Assembly: GCA_019633425.1 (NCBI GenBank)
Contig: WSUB01000004.1
Location: 372,001-436,000 of the forward strand
From: Tulasnella sp. 424
Lineage: Eukaryota; Basidiomycota; Agaricomycetes; Cantharellales; Tulasnellaceae
Length of the DNA stretch: 64,000 bases
Reading direction: 5' to 3'
Notes under the pieces: model-generated
What the model saw: only the letters and a program-made list of their open reading frames with translations
The model's database searches: none
Told to the model about the DNA's origin: nothing
Position numbers and translations under genes: made by a program
Shown: positions 23,019-34,900 of the stretch, piece by piece
Position numbering within the stretch: the first letter of the stretch is position 1
Layout of the letters: each line of letters begins with the position of its first letter

Positions 23019-23953
23019 CGTCTGTCGGCATCCGAATAATGCATTCACCTTGCTTTGTTCACTGATTTTGAAATTCCTAATGTCCGAGTGGCTCGGAACA
23101 TGTTGGTGGCGGGCCCGAGCGTTGATTGGCGGTGTGTCCGAGCCAAGTGCCTCGGCATTTCCCCCGCTGCCGGCATCCTTTCATGTGGTCTCATATCTCT
23201 AAAACAGGTCGCCGAATCTTCGCCAAATTAGTACATAGCCCGCGAGTTTTGAAGGGCTGAAATCGCCTAGGCAGCCAGAAGTAAACAAATGACACAGGAC
23301 TCGAAACTAGAATATTTCGGGTTGTCATCATTTCGAGATTTCTGATAAACATTATAGCTGCTAGCCGAAGGGTCTTCCGATTTTACCAAAACGGGTACGT
23401 AACATGGAAATGATGAACTGCGGGGCAGAGACTGCGAGTCGGCGTGAAGAACTCGAAGAGAACCAGCGCTGACAAGGAACTGCTGACAAGCGGTGAATTC
23501 CCAGGGAGTCACATAGGGGTGTTTGTGGATGGTCGCCGCGGCGGGTGAGGCGGGCACCAACGCTCATTGGCTACCTTAAAGAAGAGTTTTCGGCAGGGAC
23601 CTGAGAGCGAGGGGGTCCCGAGATCTGCTACGAAAGAGGGCGACACTGAAATGAGGTTATGAGATGAGAACCCAAAATCATCGTGAGAAAATGAAGCTTC
23701 CTTGATGAACTCGCTCTGGAGAAGAAAAGCACCACCTCAAAGAAAATCTCGCCATCCCTTCTAGCTCCCCCCTTCCCTCCGTCATCCTCCCTCCGGCACC
23801 TCTTCCATATAACTTATACCTCTTTCTTCCTCTCCTCTACCACACACTATTAGCAACCTCTCTGGGTCATTGGTGACTCTGAGAGTCCCTTTCAAGCTTC
23901 TAGCCCAGGTTCACTACAGCACTCCGGCAGTGGGCTCCGAAAGCTTAAGAAAA
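23019..23953. other. Intergenic, end of duplication and protoglobin upstream region
   Basis: Up to 23284 this is the tail of the second duplication unit. From there to the protoglobin start I see no gene. A pyrimidine-rich block at about 23756-23845 (CT/CCT runs) is typical of a fungal core promoter and leader. Confidence 0.5.
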
Positions 23954-25483
23954 ATGTCATCAATCAACGCTGGAAGAAATACTTCAAGCAATGATCCAGC
24001 AGTTGTTACCAACGAGGCTCTTCGCACCAACTTGCTCACTCGAGTCTCTTACCTGATCTCCTTCATCGGCTTCACCTCTGCCGATGCTGAGGCTCTGCAG
24101 GCCGTCGCCCCGCATATCCGGCCCTACCTTCCAACCGTAGCCGAAGCTATGTGTGAGTACTTGAAATCACTTCTCCCGAGACGCCCCGACTCGGTCGGAT
24201 ATCGTGGGGTTACAGGCTTTTTGACTCACGCTTCTCTTGTCGTTGTGTTGGGGTATCGGCGGGGTTAGACAACAAAATGTGGTCCTACGACGTCACTCGC
24301 CAATCCCTGACCAAACCTAATAACCCGCATGTTCCAAAAAATGCGGACCTTGCTCAAGCAAGAGAGCGAATGCGGTATATGACCTCCTTCCAAGGTCACT
24401 GGTTGCTCAAGATCTTCATCGCGGACTGGGAAGACTTATCGGTGAGTGCTTCTAGCGTTCTCGCTTAGAATAAACTGTGTCTCATCACCCCCTTTTTTGG
24501 CATATTTATAGACTTTCGCTTACTTCGATCGGGTTGGTGTATCTCATATTGGAGAGAGTGCCTTTAGGCATAGGGGCGAACGTGGCACGTATCAGGTCGA
24601 TTGTGAGTGTCTGACGTCCCTCGAGTCTCGGTCCCGAGGTCTTGGCTTGGCGAGAATTGAGAATCTGAATTGTCTCCGAACCCCTCCCTTTGGTTACTCA
24701 ACGCACAGACGTTCACATCGCCATTCTTCTCGGTCATATCAACGACCTTCTAGTTCAAGGAATTCTGCAACTCGAACAAATTACTCTGGAGGAAAAATCC
24801 AGGGCCATCAGCGCTTTGACCAAGGTTCGTGCGTCCACATGACAGAATCGTCATCTCTTCAATAGAAGAAAGGAGGAAGATCTGACCCTATCTCCGACGT
24901 AAAATAGGCTATGTGGATTCAAAACGACCTTATTTCGCGACACTACGTTATGCCTGTCGAGACTATCAACACGCCCGTTCCCGAACGAGCGGCTCGTGGA
25001 ACCCCAGTCGACATCAACGCTGAAGCCGAGAAATGCCCCTTCTCTTCGATGTACTCGTCCTCTAGTACGGTCGTTCCCAACCCTCACCAGTCATCATCGA
25101 CACCATCGACGAACCCGCCAGGGTATAACCCTCGCTACGCCGACGACGATTACGTTGAGGAGCCCTGGCCTGATGAGTCGGACTCGGAGGATGAGCCGAA
25201 CCCTTGGTCGAACGACAATGCTCATCGCAGTGGGAGTGTGAGCCCGAGGAGCGAGAGCGATTATGGGGACGCAACGAGTACGACCGTCGGGAGGACGGTT
25301 GGGACTCGGCATCGTCAGCAACAGGATGCCTCTGCTACAGAGGAAAGCGAGACTACGGGGGAGTCGTCCTCCGTTGAGAGTATAAGCACGAGTGAAGGGG
25401 TCGTGAAAAGTCGGGCGGCGGTCGATCCGAAAGTTCTGGACGCGGTGACGGGGAAGCTTAGGACTGTAGATTTGCATTCATGA
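23954..25483 (+). CDS. Protoglobin / globin-sensor-fold protein with disordered tail
   Basis: Five exons, 23954-24152, 24269-24441, 24512-24602, 24709-24824 and 24908-25483, give 384 aa. Residues about 20-205 have the protoglobin (globin-sensor) fold: EALRTNLLTRVSYLISFIGF, VAPHIRPYLPTVAEAMYNKM, MTSFQGHWLLKIFIADWE, AYFDRVGVSHIGES, then YVHIAILLGHINDLLVQGIL. The His in VGVSHIG is the likely proximal haem ligand, by its place relative to the YVHIAILLGHIND helix. Single-domain protoglobins bind O2, CO or NO; the role in fungi is not established. The last about 175 residues (SSST-rich, then acidic SDSEDEP, then Ser/Thr-rich) look disordered and carry no known output domain. No membrane segment. 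Confidence 0.85.
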
Positions 25484-27280
25484 TGGAACGGAGAAAGTCG
25501 TCAAAGATCTTGCTGGGTCAGCCATCGACGATATACTGTCCATTTTCATTTTCTTGCCGTCTGGGGGTTTCCTCAGATCCTTTTTTAATGTCTCTTTCTT
25601 GCTTCTAAGCTATTGTCCTATGCGCTTTCCTTTCCCCCTCTACTCACCTCTCCGTTCCTCTGTCACAATATTTACCTATGTATGGCACCAGATGCTATCT
25701 TCTTAGTTGAAATAATATCATCTCCGCTGCTGGATATAAAGGTGTCGACTGGAGCACTTCGATGGGCACCTCATTGTGTTTTCTTGTACGTCGATGCAAT
25801 GAAGAGGGAGAAATGAGAATACGTGTCTACCCACAGGCTGCATACAGGTTATGCTCCGGAAGTCGGAGACACGACGGTGGGACAAAGCCTGGATTTCCTT
25901 GCGGAGGCATAGAAGCAGGAATCATATCTGCGCTTTTAGGTTGGAGCTTGACAGACTCCCCCACCATTCCTGCATCCGTCCTGATTAGCCAAACGCAATT
26001 TATAAACTGTATTTCATTGCCATTGCGCGGAGGAAGTGCAACCGTGATAGGAATTAATGTATTCGGTACCAGTACGGGAGCCGGCCACACGCTTATGGTG
26101 GAGTTTCTGAGAAAATCAAATGCTCTTTCACAATAGCTGGTGAGAAAGAACGTGCCTTTCAGTGACCTACAAGAGGGCTTGTACAATGAGACGCTAGGTG
26201 AGGACCGAAGGGGATTCGTCGGGCCCACCGCAAGGGTATGGACATGCCGTCGTAATCACCGCAATACCTCATCCGGTGCTTCCGCAATCGCAGAGAAGCT
26301 TTGCTGGCTGGTCAATAAGATCTTCGGCTCAGATGAGAGAAACTTGGTTGGAAGAATTCGTGCTGTTGGGGTGTATTGATCGAAGAAGTACTACTGTACG
26401 GAACCTTTTAAACTAGAAGGTACAAATACCGACGGGGTTATGGTGGATGAGGACCCAGAAGTTCATGGAAAGATCAACAGAGCAGCAATGATTGACTGGG
26501 AAGGTGTGCAAACGGGTTCGGGAGGCCCGGTGATACGGCTTGGGAGTCACTTGTCGCTTCGGCGACGACTTGAAGAAATTCGAGTGTTGCGAGATCTCTA
26601 AACCATTCGCGCCGAGAACCGGTGGACGCCCGTTTCGCGCAAGGTTCTAACTTCAAAAGACTGGCGCTAAATCCAAGCCAGCTGATGCGCAGGTTTCCGA
26701 GACAGACTTGGAGCAGAATTATTGCTTTTAATGTATGAGCGAAACGCATCGTGTTATTCGGGTATGCAAGTATTTGGGACGGGAATTTGACACCCTGCAT
26801 GGTTGGAGTGGCGCCAATGAATCCCAAATCAGGAGCACCAACAATAATACCGAAACTAAACGTCTAGTTAGCCGGTGCTCCTACCAGGAGACTTGATAAA
26901 TGGGTCTAGACGTTTTTGGGGGTGGCTGAATGGATTTTCATCGTTAGAAACGGGATAGTACCAGAGACCCTGACAATTTTCAAATCCCCGTCGTTGGATA
27001 GAATTTCTGCGCAATAGTCAATTCGGAATAAATGAATAGTGGCGCAAACCCGCCAGATTTTTGAGAGCCTTTGTCCATTGTATTTTGCACACAATTGCGT
27101 TCGGGATAAGTATGGGCGCTCGAGAGGCGCCGAACTCTGAAGCCACATTCGGATTAAACCCTGCAGGCTGGAAGTAAAACACGTCAAGAGGGGAACGTGG
27201 CGTTCAGCGCTTTCAAAACAGAGTTATGAAGTGGCAAGCCATATGTGTGTGGAAAAAGCGGGGGCTTGAAAGGGCTGCAG

Positions 27281-27326
27281 CGCATTCTCCGTTGGGTCCC
27301 AGCGCTGGGATCCAACGGAGAATGCG
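27281..27326. repeat. 46-bp near-perfect palindrome
   Basis: The two 23-bp halves are reverse complements at 22 of 23 positions, with no spacer. The single mismatch (g at 27296 against t at 27311) would be a G-U pair in RNA read from the plus strand. It lies inside a minus-strand open frame of unknown status. Confidence 0.9.
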
Positions 27327-27611
27327 ATAGTCCGGTTGGCGTGGTGGAATACCCAACGCCTGGCAGGAAGACCTGTCAAACTCGATTGTTGACCATCCAA
27401 TCGTCGTCGTGAATCCTATCACCGAGAGATGAGGCCGCCACGCGGAATGGAGCCCTGCTGCGCCAAGCACCTTGATCGGATGCGGTAATAGCCAAAACGT
27501 CGCCCATTCCGATATACCTGAAGCCATCAAAGGCTCCAGAAACAAAAAAGCACGGCGGAGAGAAGGCTCCAGCAGCGTTTAGTGCTCGTTTATTGAGCGA
27601 ACCCGTATAAG

Positions 27612-27631
27612 AACGGGCATGACTGCCCGTT
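27612..27631. repeat. Short hairpin, 8-bp arms
   Basis: AACGGGCA and TGCCCGTT flank a 4-base loop (TGAC). It is perfect but short, so it may be chance. Confidence 0.6.
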
Positions 27632-28334
27632 TCATCAAGTCTTCATATGAATTGGAAAGGGAAGGCCGTGGCGGGGGCTTACATCAGCGGCTCTAAAGGG
27701 TTAACGGGGAATGCCGAAGAGGCAAAATGAAAGCGCGCGCGATAAGACTTTTCCCAGAATGGATATTCCGAGGCGTACACGTTCCTCTCCTGCGTCAAAC
27801 TATCGTATTTTCGACTATTTAAAGTCGGCTCGGCATGCCAGGAGAAGTGTAGATTGAATTCCAAGCCGAAGAGAAGAGAGTTGCTAGTTTTCACATGAAC
27901 TCCTTTCTTTCCGTTTTGTAGGAGAGGGGGGAGAGGGATGGGGAAATACCGGGTGCGAAGTTCCGAAGGATGCCAGGTACTTGGAAAGATAACCAAATCC
28001 AAATATATCTCAGCGTGTGTTGAATGCTGCCAGTATAAAAGTCGGTTGCAAGTGTGAGATATGTTGCCAACTCACCCACAATGAGCGTGCTAAGTCGACT
28101 AAAAGAACGTACTTTGAGCTGAGGAGAGGGAGCAGAATTAACTGTTGGGAGATTGGTCGGTACGGAATCCGAAGATTTGTTGTTTTTTGTTGTGCCTGAC
28201 CCTGGGTCTGTGCATCCCCAGTAGCTCCCTCTCCCTTCAGACTTCGACTGGCTGCTCACCGTCCTCTCACAGACTGCTTGGTTATCGTCCGACCTGCCAC
28301 CACCAGCCATCCCCCTCTCCCCTCACTCTCGACG

Positions 28335-31245
28335 ATGGCCTACTATGCTGCTTCGTCCCCGCCACCACCAAAAGCACCCTCTCTTGCACCAACCACCAAC
28401 TCGGAGCTCACATCTGCGCCCCTCCCCCCTCCACCTGTAGAGGAAAAGAAGAAAAAGAGCTTTGCCAAGAAGATCCTCAGTGCGTGCTCTCCTCTTTCTC
28501 CCCCACGTGTGTTGCGCTAACTTGATGCTTGGTAGAGGAACTCGCTGGAGGAGGAGGAAATAATGTCAAGATCAAGGGCGCACCAGTTGTGGTCAGTGTC
28601 ATTCCGTCGACTCCGTTCATTCCCCCCTTCCCTTCTCTTATACGGCAGAGCTGCCCCCTCTCCCGCGTGACCACCCATCCCCTCGGTGCCACCCAACGTG
28701 CGTCAGATGGCGTGCTAACGTTAACCTATTCTCCCTTCTTATAGAGGCCGTACGGCAGAGGAGGGGTCGGCGTCAAGCCTGCGGGAGCTAAATCCCAAGC
28801 TTCTCTCTCAACAACCTCGTCAAAGTCTCCTCCCTCATCCGTCCACCAATCTCAACCATCCGCCCAAGTCTCCTCTCCTTCCCCACCCGCACCCCGTTTA
28901 CCACATCAACAGCGCTCTCCTGTCGAAGAAGACCCTCGATATCTCACAAACGATTATTACGCACCAGGACCAGGGGGCGATTACGATGATAACCAGTCCA
29001 CGTTGTCATCAATCCCAGCACCCCGACGCACCCAGCAATGGATTCAACAACACGCTCATCACGCACAATCTCAACTTCCTTCACCTCCGAACAGTAGCAC
29101 GGGGGCTCCTTCGCCCTATGGGAATGGGGGAAGGGATCCCTACCCCATGAGCCCGGCACCGTCGCAGTACATGGGATCACAGTATTCTCGCGGAAGCGAT
29201 GGCGACCCCTACTACCAGCAGTCACAATACCCCGGTGGCTACGTCCCCTCATCTCAGGCGCGCCGAGGGACAGGGAGGTTGCCAGACGTCGACGAAGATG
29301 GAGACTTTGACCAGCAGTTTGGTAGGCTCAATATCGGAAGCCCGCCAAATCGGACACAATATACATCGTCCCCTGCGACCTCCATTTCCACGAGAAGGAC
29401 ACCGACCGTCTTTTCAAGCAACACTGGGCATAGTACTGCCAGAACACCGGCAAGTCAGTATGCGGCCCGGTATATGGCCAATGGCGCCGTTGTTGATGAA
29501 TATCGTGACGATGTAGCAACTGGGCGATACGACCGGTCTCAGTATACCACTAGTCCTCAGCAGCAGCATCCTCAACAGGGTGGCGCAACACCGCCGTTGG
29601 ATTCCGCTACCGCCCTCGTGGTAGAACAGTACCTCGCTCGACAAGGAATCGCGGTTCCGCCTGGATTGCTCGATCAATACCGGACGACCGGACCGCCGGC
29701 GACTGGCGCGAACCCCGCTTCCGCGACACCCGCCCCCAGCGCTCAGACAAGGGAGCTCCAATCTCAGATCGATGCTCTCAGAGAAGCGGAGAGGAAGGCG
29801 AGGGAGAGGTTGGAGGCGTTGAGAAAGGATGACGGGTTGCGTTCGGGGAGTGCTGCTCCGAGTGCAGCAAGGAAGGATAGCGATTTAACAGCTCGGTTGG
29901 ATGTTATGGGACATTCTTCGCCTGTCGATGCCGCCTCTTCATCTCGGCCAGGTAGGCTAATCGGCCTTCCTTTTGCTGAGGCTGCTGATGGCTGATTATT
30001 GTGTATTTGTGACCGCGCAGGACGACGACCCGGAACCGGCGATTCTGGACAGTCTGAGGCACCGTCTCGTCCGCTTACAACACAGGAACGAGCGTTGATC
30101 GAAAAAGAAAAGCTCCGACAAAGGGACATGGAACGAGAGAGGGAGCTGCGAGAACGGGAAGCGTTGCTTGCAGCTCAGGCTTCAGCTTCAAATCCTCTTT
30201 ATGGGCAACAACCCGCGTTGGATCCTTTGACGGCGCTTCTGCAAGCGGCCCAGCAGCAACAGAATCCCATGTACCAGCAACAGAACTTGATGATGCAAGC
30301 GCTTGCGGCTCAACAGTATCAGCAGGCTGCCGCTGCTGGAGGGAGCGTGCCTTCTCCTACCTTGGGGTATGGAGACTTGGGACAGCAGAATCTGATTATG
30401 CAGGTACGTAAGGGATAGTTTACGATCTCTTATATGGTGCTGACGGCTGTCGTGTGTCGTAGCTGGGAGCTCTCTTACTGCAGCAGCAACAACAGCTCCA
30501 GATGTTGGCCGCTGGAAGGGCGGCAGCGGCGTCCCCTGTCCCACCTGATCCAACAATGTCACCCCCAGCGGCCCCCTCATTGGATTTGAATACCTTATTG
30601 GCACTCGGGGCGGGGCTACCAAACCCTCAAGCTGGATTGGCAGCATTACTTCAGCAACAACAGCAAGGACAGCAATCCCCACCTGCGTCCTATCCTCTAC
30701 CGCTTTTGACCACGACCGCCCCGTCGGCCAGCGGGCACGGGAACACGACCGGTTCTCAGAGTTCGATTTCCCTGGACCCACCCTCACCCACCACCGCTTC
30801 CACGAACAACTCGATTCTGAACGCGACCCAGAGCAACGGGACCAATAACAGCAGTACGACGACGACGAGTTCCCGATTCAGCCCCAATCCGACGCCGAGT
30901 CCGAAACCTTCGTCCAAGTTGGAGAGGGAGCTAGACTTGGGTCAGAATTCCCCGTTGATCCCACCGGCGACGGCGCCGTTGAGGCTGCCTGAGGGCTTGA
31001 GCCGGGGTGGGGTAGGGTCGTTTATGAGGGAGTTTAATCGGGAGCTTGGACTGAGTCCCACGACGCCGACGGGAGCGAACGAGGATGTGGTTCATGGGGG
31101 TTCGCGGATGATCCCGCCTAGGGCTGAGCCTCCGAGGGTTCCGTTGCCGGATGCACCTGCTGGGAGGATTAGGAGGGATGAGAGTCCTGCGTCTGCTGGG
31201 ACTGGTCCGGGTACACCACCACCTGCGTATATGTCCGCTCGATGA
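28335..31245 (+). CDS. Gln/Pro/Ser-rich protein of unknown function
   Basis: Five exons, 28335-28479, 28536-28591, 28745-29951, 30021-30403 and 30463-31245, give 857 aa. I recognise no family. The N-terminus is Pro-rich, followed by a basic KKKKSFAKKIL patch. A Ser/Pro/Gln-rich middle follows, with acidic spots and several SQY/QSQY repeats. A charged coiled-coil segment (ERALIEKEKLRQRDMERERE, around residues 490-515) precedes poly-Gln stretches (AAQQQQNPMYQQQ, LLQQQQQLQM). The tail is Ser/Thr/Pro-rich, with RGGVGSFMREFNRELGLSP as its most protein-like segment. The composition suggests a disordered scaffold or regulatory protein. The first-exon ATG is the first in a good context (gacgATGG). 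Confidence 0.7.
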
Positions 31246-31544
31246 AGTGAGAGTTTCTAGAAAGTCATTATGGTACGTTTGTCTTCTTCCCCAACCCCCG
31301 TCTTGGTGTTTTGTTTTTAACAAGCCGGGTCAGATTCTTGGTTGTCCGTTCGTGTGCCATGATTTCGGTTTCGACTCCCTTGTTCACGACTTGTTCATGA
31401 AAACTATTACTGCGCTCCTTCGGCTTTGTTTTAGGTTTCCCCTCACTCGTTTAATTTGTTACCCCATCTGTGGTTATTTCCCTCCCTCCTTAGATCTGTT
31501 CACTCATCTCCCCACCCCCATCTCTCATTTCCTTTTTGTACTTG

Positions 31545-31580
<36 letters not shown>

Positions 31581-31996
31581 ATACGGAGTACGTTTGTATA
31601 TGGATTACTTTGTCTTGCCCGCTTCTATTATAGATCACTCGCAAACAGAAAGTCATTATAATACCTATACAACATACACATGCGAGGGTGCGGATCCGAG
31701 TGAAATAGGAGAGAGATGAGGCTTTGACTTCGATGAATTGAGAATGACTTCCTATGGTGACGTCCATCAAGTTTAAGTATACGCTTTAAAGTTCAGGTTG
31801 GAATCATATGGTACAGGATGTACACGACGAGCAGGCGAGGCAAAAGTTGGGCGTACAGGTTGGTGGCGTCCTCCGAAGTAGATAGGGCAAACCGTGGGAT
31901 GGTCCTCGACTGCCACTTCTGGTCCTGAGTGCAACCCACCCCTTCATCCGCACCCTCTCCCCGTCCTCCCATTCCACACCTTTAGATCTGCCCATC
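31246..31996. other. Intergenic with (TC)n microsatellite
   Basis: 3' flank of the Gln-rich gene and promoter of the E2 gene. A pure TC dinucleotide run lies at about 31549-31577. No gene seen. Confidence 0.6.
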
Positions 31997-34900
31997 ATGA
32001 GTGATGTACAACAACTCGTAGAGATGGTAAGCACTTGCAACATCACCTTACGACGCGACTTTGCGAGTGTCTGAACTCTCTTCCTCGACTGCCTCTCTCT
32101 GTGGATGGCATTCATCCTTGCGACAGGGCGCGACGGCGGCACAGGCACGCGCCGCCCTCAAGAAAGCAAAGAACGATGTCATGCAAGCTGCTGAGATGAT
32201 CTTTGCCGGAGAATTTGATAACGTCGGCGACGACGCTGATACCAATATGCAATCGCGGTCAGCGTCACCCCAGAGGCGGGTTGTTAGGCCCATTGTACGT
32301 CTCCATCACTTTGGGTTTCATGGTCCTCCCCCGCGTTGTGTCGATTCTGGGTCTAACGAATACTACTGTCTCTTCGACTCTTCTGACTCGCTTAGACCCC
32401 CGAGGACGATGAAGACGATGGTAATGATGATGCGGAAGGAAGCGACGCGGAGATGGAGGAAGACGACGATGATGATGAAGGTGAGCGGGACCAGGGGCTA
32501 GATTGACAGATGAACTGAATTAAATTCAACCACTACCACCACCACCACCGACTTCAGCTCCCGATTACGATGATTACGACTCGGACTACGACGTGAAAAT
32601 CAATTCAAAGAAAGGCGGTAGCGCTGTTGATCCCTATTCAGGCAAGTTTTAGCTTCGAAGTGATTCTTTGCTGTCCCCCTCATGCTTTGTCCCATTACAC
32701 CGCCTCCTCTCTCAACCCGGTGCTCATTCTTCTTCCGCTGGACGTTTATCTGCAGGCATATTCTTTTCCAAGACCCGTCGTGAAGAGGTTGTCGAAGTCG
32801 ATGAAGAGCCGGAATACGTTCAAAACGCCGCGCTTGGGCAGAAGCTCCCTATTCTAACGCGTGGAGATTGGATGCGAGGCTGCCCTGAGGCGTCTGAACA
32901 AACTCACTTGTTCTCGCTGTATAACAAAGCTTCGGAACCCTCGCGAAAGTGTAACGCGTGTAACACGGTCATTCCCATTTCAAAGGCGGATTTATTGACC
33001 ATTTACGTGAGCACCTCTTGGCGTTCCCCGCAATGGACAGCACGTTAAACCTTGTCGCCTCCTCACCCGTTGAGTAGCCAACTTTCGAGCTCTACACAGA
33101 CGCTCTACGCGGAAACGTTGTTCGTAAATGTCCCAAGTGCAAGCAGGAGGTCTGCCTTGCCTGTGGGGAGATCGTTTCAGACGCCGACAAGAATCGCGCC
33201 TCCCACCAACCCAAATACGATCCTTTATTCCATTGCGCAGATCTTCAGGGTCTTCTGCTTGGTATGGGACTTTACATGATCGACAATGTCTACGCATCCG
33301 AGATGCTTGGGACTGGTGGCACAGACGGAAACGACAGTGGACGGGCGTCCAAGAAGCGCAGAGTGGACACCAGTGGTGAAGACAGTCATTCGTCCGGGAA
33401 CCTCCTTACGAATATGTTCGGAGGTAGTGCTACTGTCGCTGCGGGGAAGAAGAAGAGCGGTACTGGATACGACGGAGCTGTCAAGGAAGATGTGAGTCGT
33501 TTTCCCCCTTGCGAACGGCATGAGATGACCGACAAGCGTATTTCCTCTTTGCAGATGAGCGGACAAACTGAGGCCTTGGCAGCTCAGCAGGCTCGCGACA
33601 CTCGGATCGGAACCCTCATGAGTCAAGTTCGAGCCTTCCTCCCATCTTTGCAACGTACAGGCGGAAGTCAGACCACCGACTATTTGGTATCCCCGACCGC
33701 ATTAGCGCATCTGCGCCGGCGATTCAATACCGTTGCCAGCTCCTTGCTGAGGAACGATTCGCTGACCGATATGTCGGACCGGTCTGTGCTCTACTTCGAG
33801 TTGTTCTCTTGGTTGGAGGTATGTGGGCCATTTTGAGGAAGCAGACCCGCTGCTCACACGTGACGGCCTATATAGACCATTTCCAAACATGAAGCACTTG
33901 CATCGATGGTGGCTATGCCAATCATGATCCCTTGTTCGTCGACTGTCAACAACACAGGGAGCTCGGGTCAGAAGCGATATCGTGAACGGACTGTTGTATA
34001 CGAAGGTTCTTCGGGTCCTCGAGAGCTGATGGAGTCGCTCGTCATCCAAGCTACGGCGGCCAAGAAGGGTTTGGAAGGCGATAGACCAAGGGAGGATCCC
34101 AATAAAGAGGAGGAAATGACAGAAGAGCAGAAACGGGTCACGAACGCGACGCCGCGAGCAGAGAAGGGTAAGACTCGGGAGAAGAACCCCCATACCGAAG
34201 AGAATAGGAAACTCTTGAGCTTCTGGTGTGTTCCACTTATGCGCTTCGATGAGCTATTTCAGACTAACGCCGATTTTAGCGACAAGATCCTTGAAACCGC
34301 TCGATACATCGATCGTTCTCTCCGCGAGACTAAAGGCGACGCTTTCGTCGAGCGGATGTACCAATCCCTTCCCCGTATCCCGTCAAAGGCACGGCCAAAC
34401 ATTGCTGCTTCTGGCGATCCCTCTACATCTCAGGTCGACTCGATGGCCTATAGCACCGCCGACGCGGCCGCTCCGACGATTAACGCCGAGTCTTCTGAGG
34501 AAGAGATCAAGAAGGCGTATGAAGAGTGGGCAACGAACGCTCGATTCGAGTACTGTGACTTGTCTATCCAACCAAATGCCGCTATTCTCGAAGCGAGGCA
34601 GCAGAGGCGGGCCGAGGAACAAGCACTTAATAATACTCCAGCTGGGGTTCCTCAGGATGATGCCCCGAGTTACATGTCAGCGTTTAACCAGGAAGCTCGA
34701 ATGTTGACTCATTCGGATATCCCCAAGCGAAATCTGGCAATTGCGAAGGAGGTAGGCAGACCAGCGGAATCCGAAGCTCCGGTACTGACAACAGTATGCC
34801 TCAACAGCTTGCAGTCTTGACGACCAACTTGCCTGTTGCATGGAATTCGTCTATCTTCTTGAGAGTTGACGAAACTCGAGTAGATATCATCAAAGCTCTG

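Larger units (their letters stand above)
21216..23284. repeat. Tandem duplication unit 2 (PEX11 tail + methyltransferase)
   Basis: Second direct copy. It is about 2.07 kb as written, but about 1.89 kb if the 100-N gap and the doubled 77-bp end are discounted, which matches unit 1. It ends with the same atcgcctaggcagccagaag block (23263-23282). Confidence 0.88.
25484..28334. other. Unexplained 2.85-kb interval
   Basis: No gene I can name. Several medium open frames lie on the minus strand (25827-26228, 26474-26827, 26906-27187, 27213-27545, 27679-28002, 27891-28310). Some look protein-like rather than random, for example ISVWPAPVLVPNTLIPITVA and GDVLAITASDQGAW (other frame). I could not build a consistent exon chain or match a family. 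Two inverted repeats lie inside (27281-27326, 27612-27631). A decayed gene or mobile-element remnant is possible. Confidence 0.35.

Noticed and set aside
27213..27545. Possible wax-synthase or VPS62-like gene
   Set aside because: Only weak resemblance over short strings; no family signature residues and no consistent exon chain, so left unassigned.
31549..31577. TC repeat as a possible CRISPR or regulatory array
   Set aside because: A plain dinucleotide microsatellite without spacers, in a eukaryotic 3' flank.
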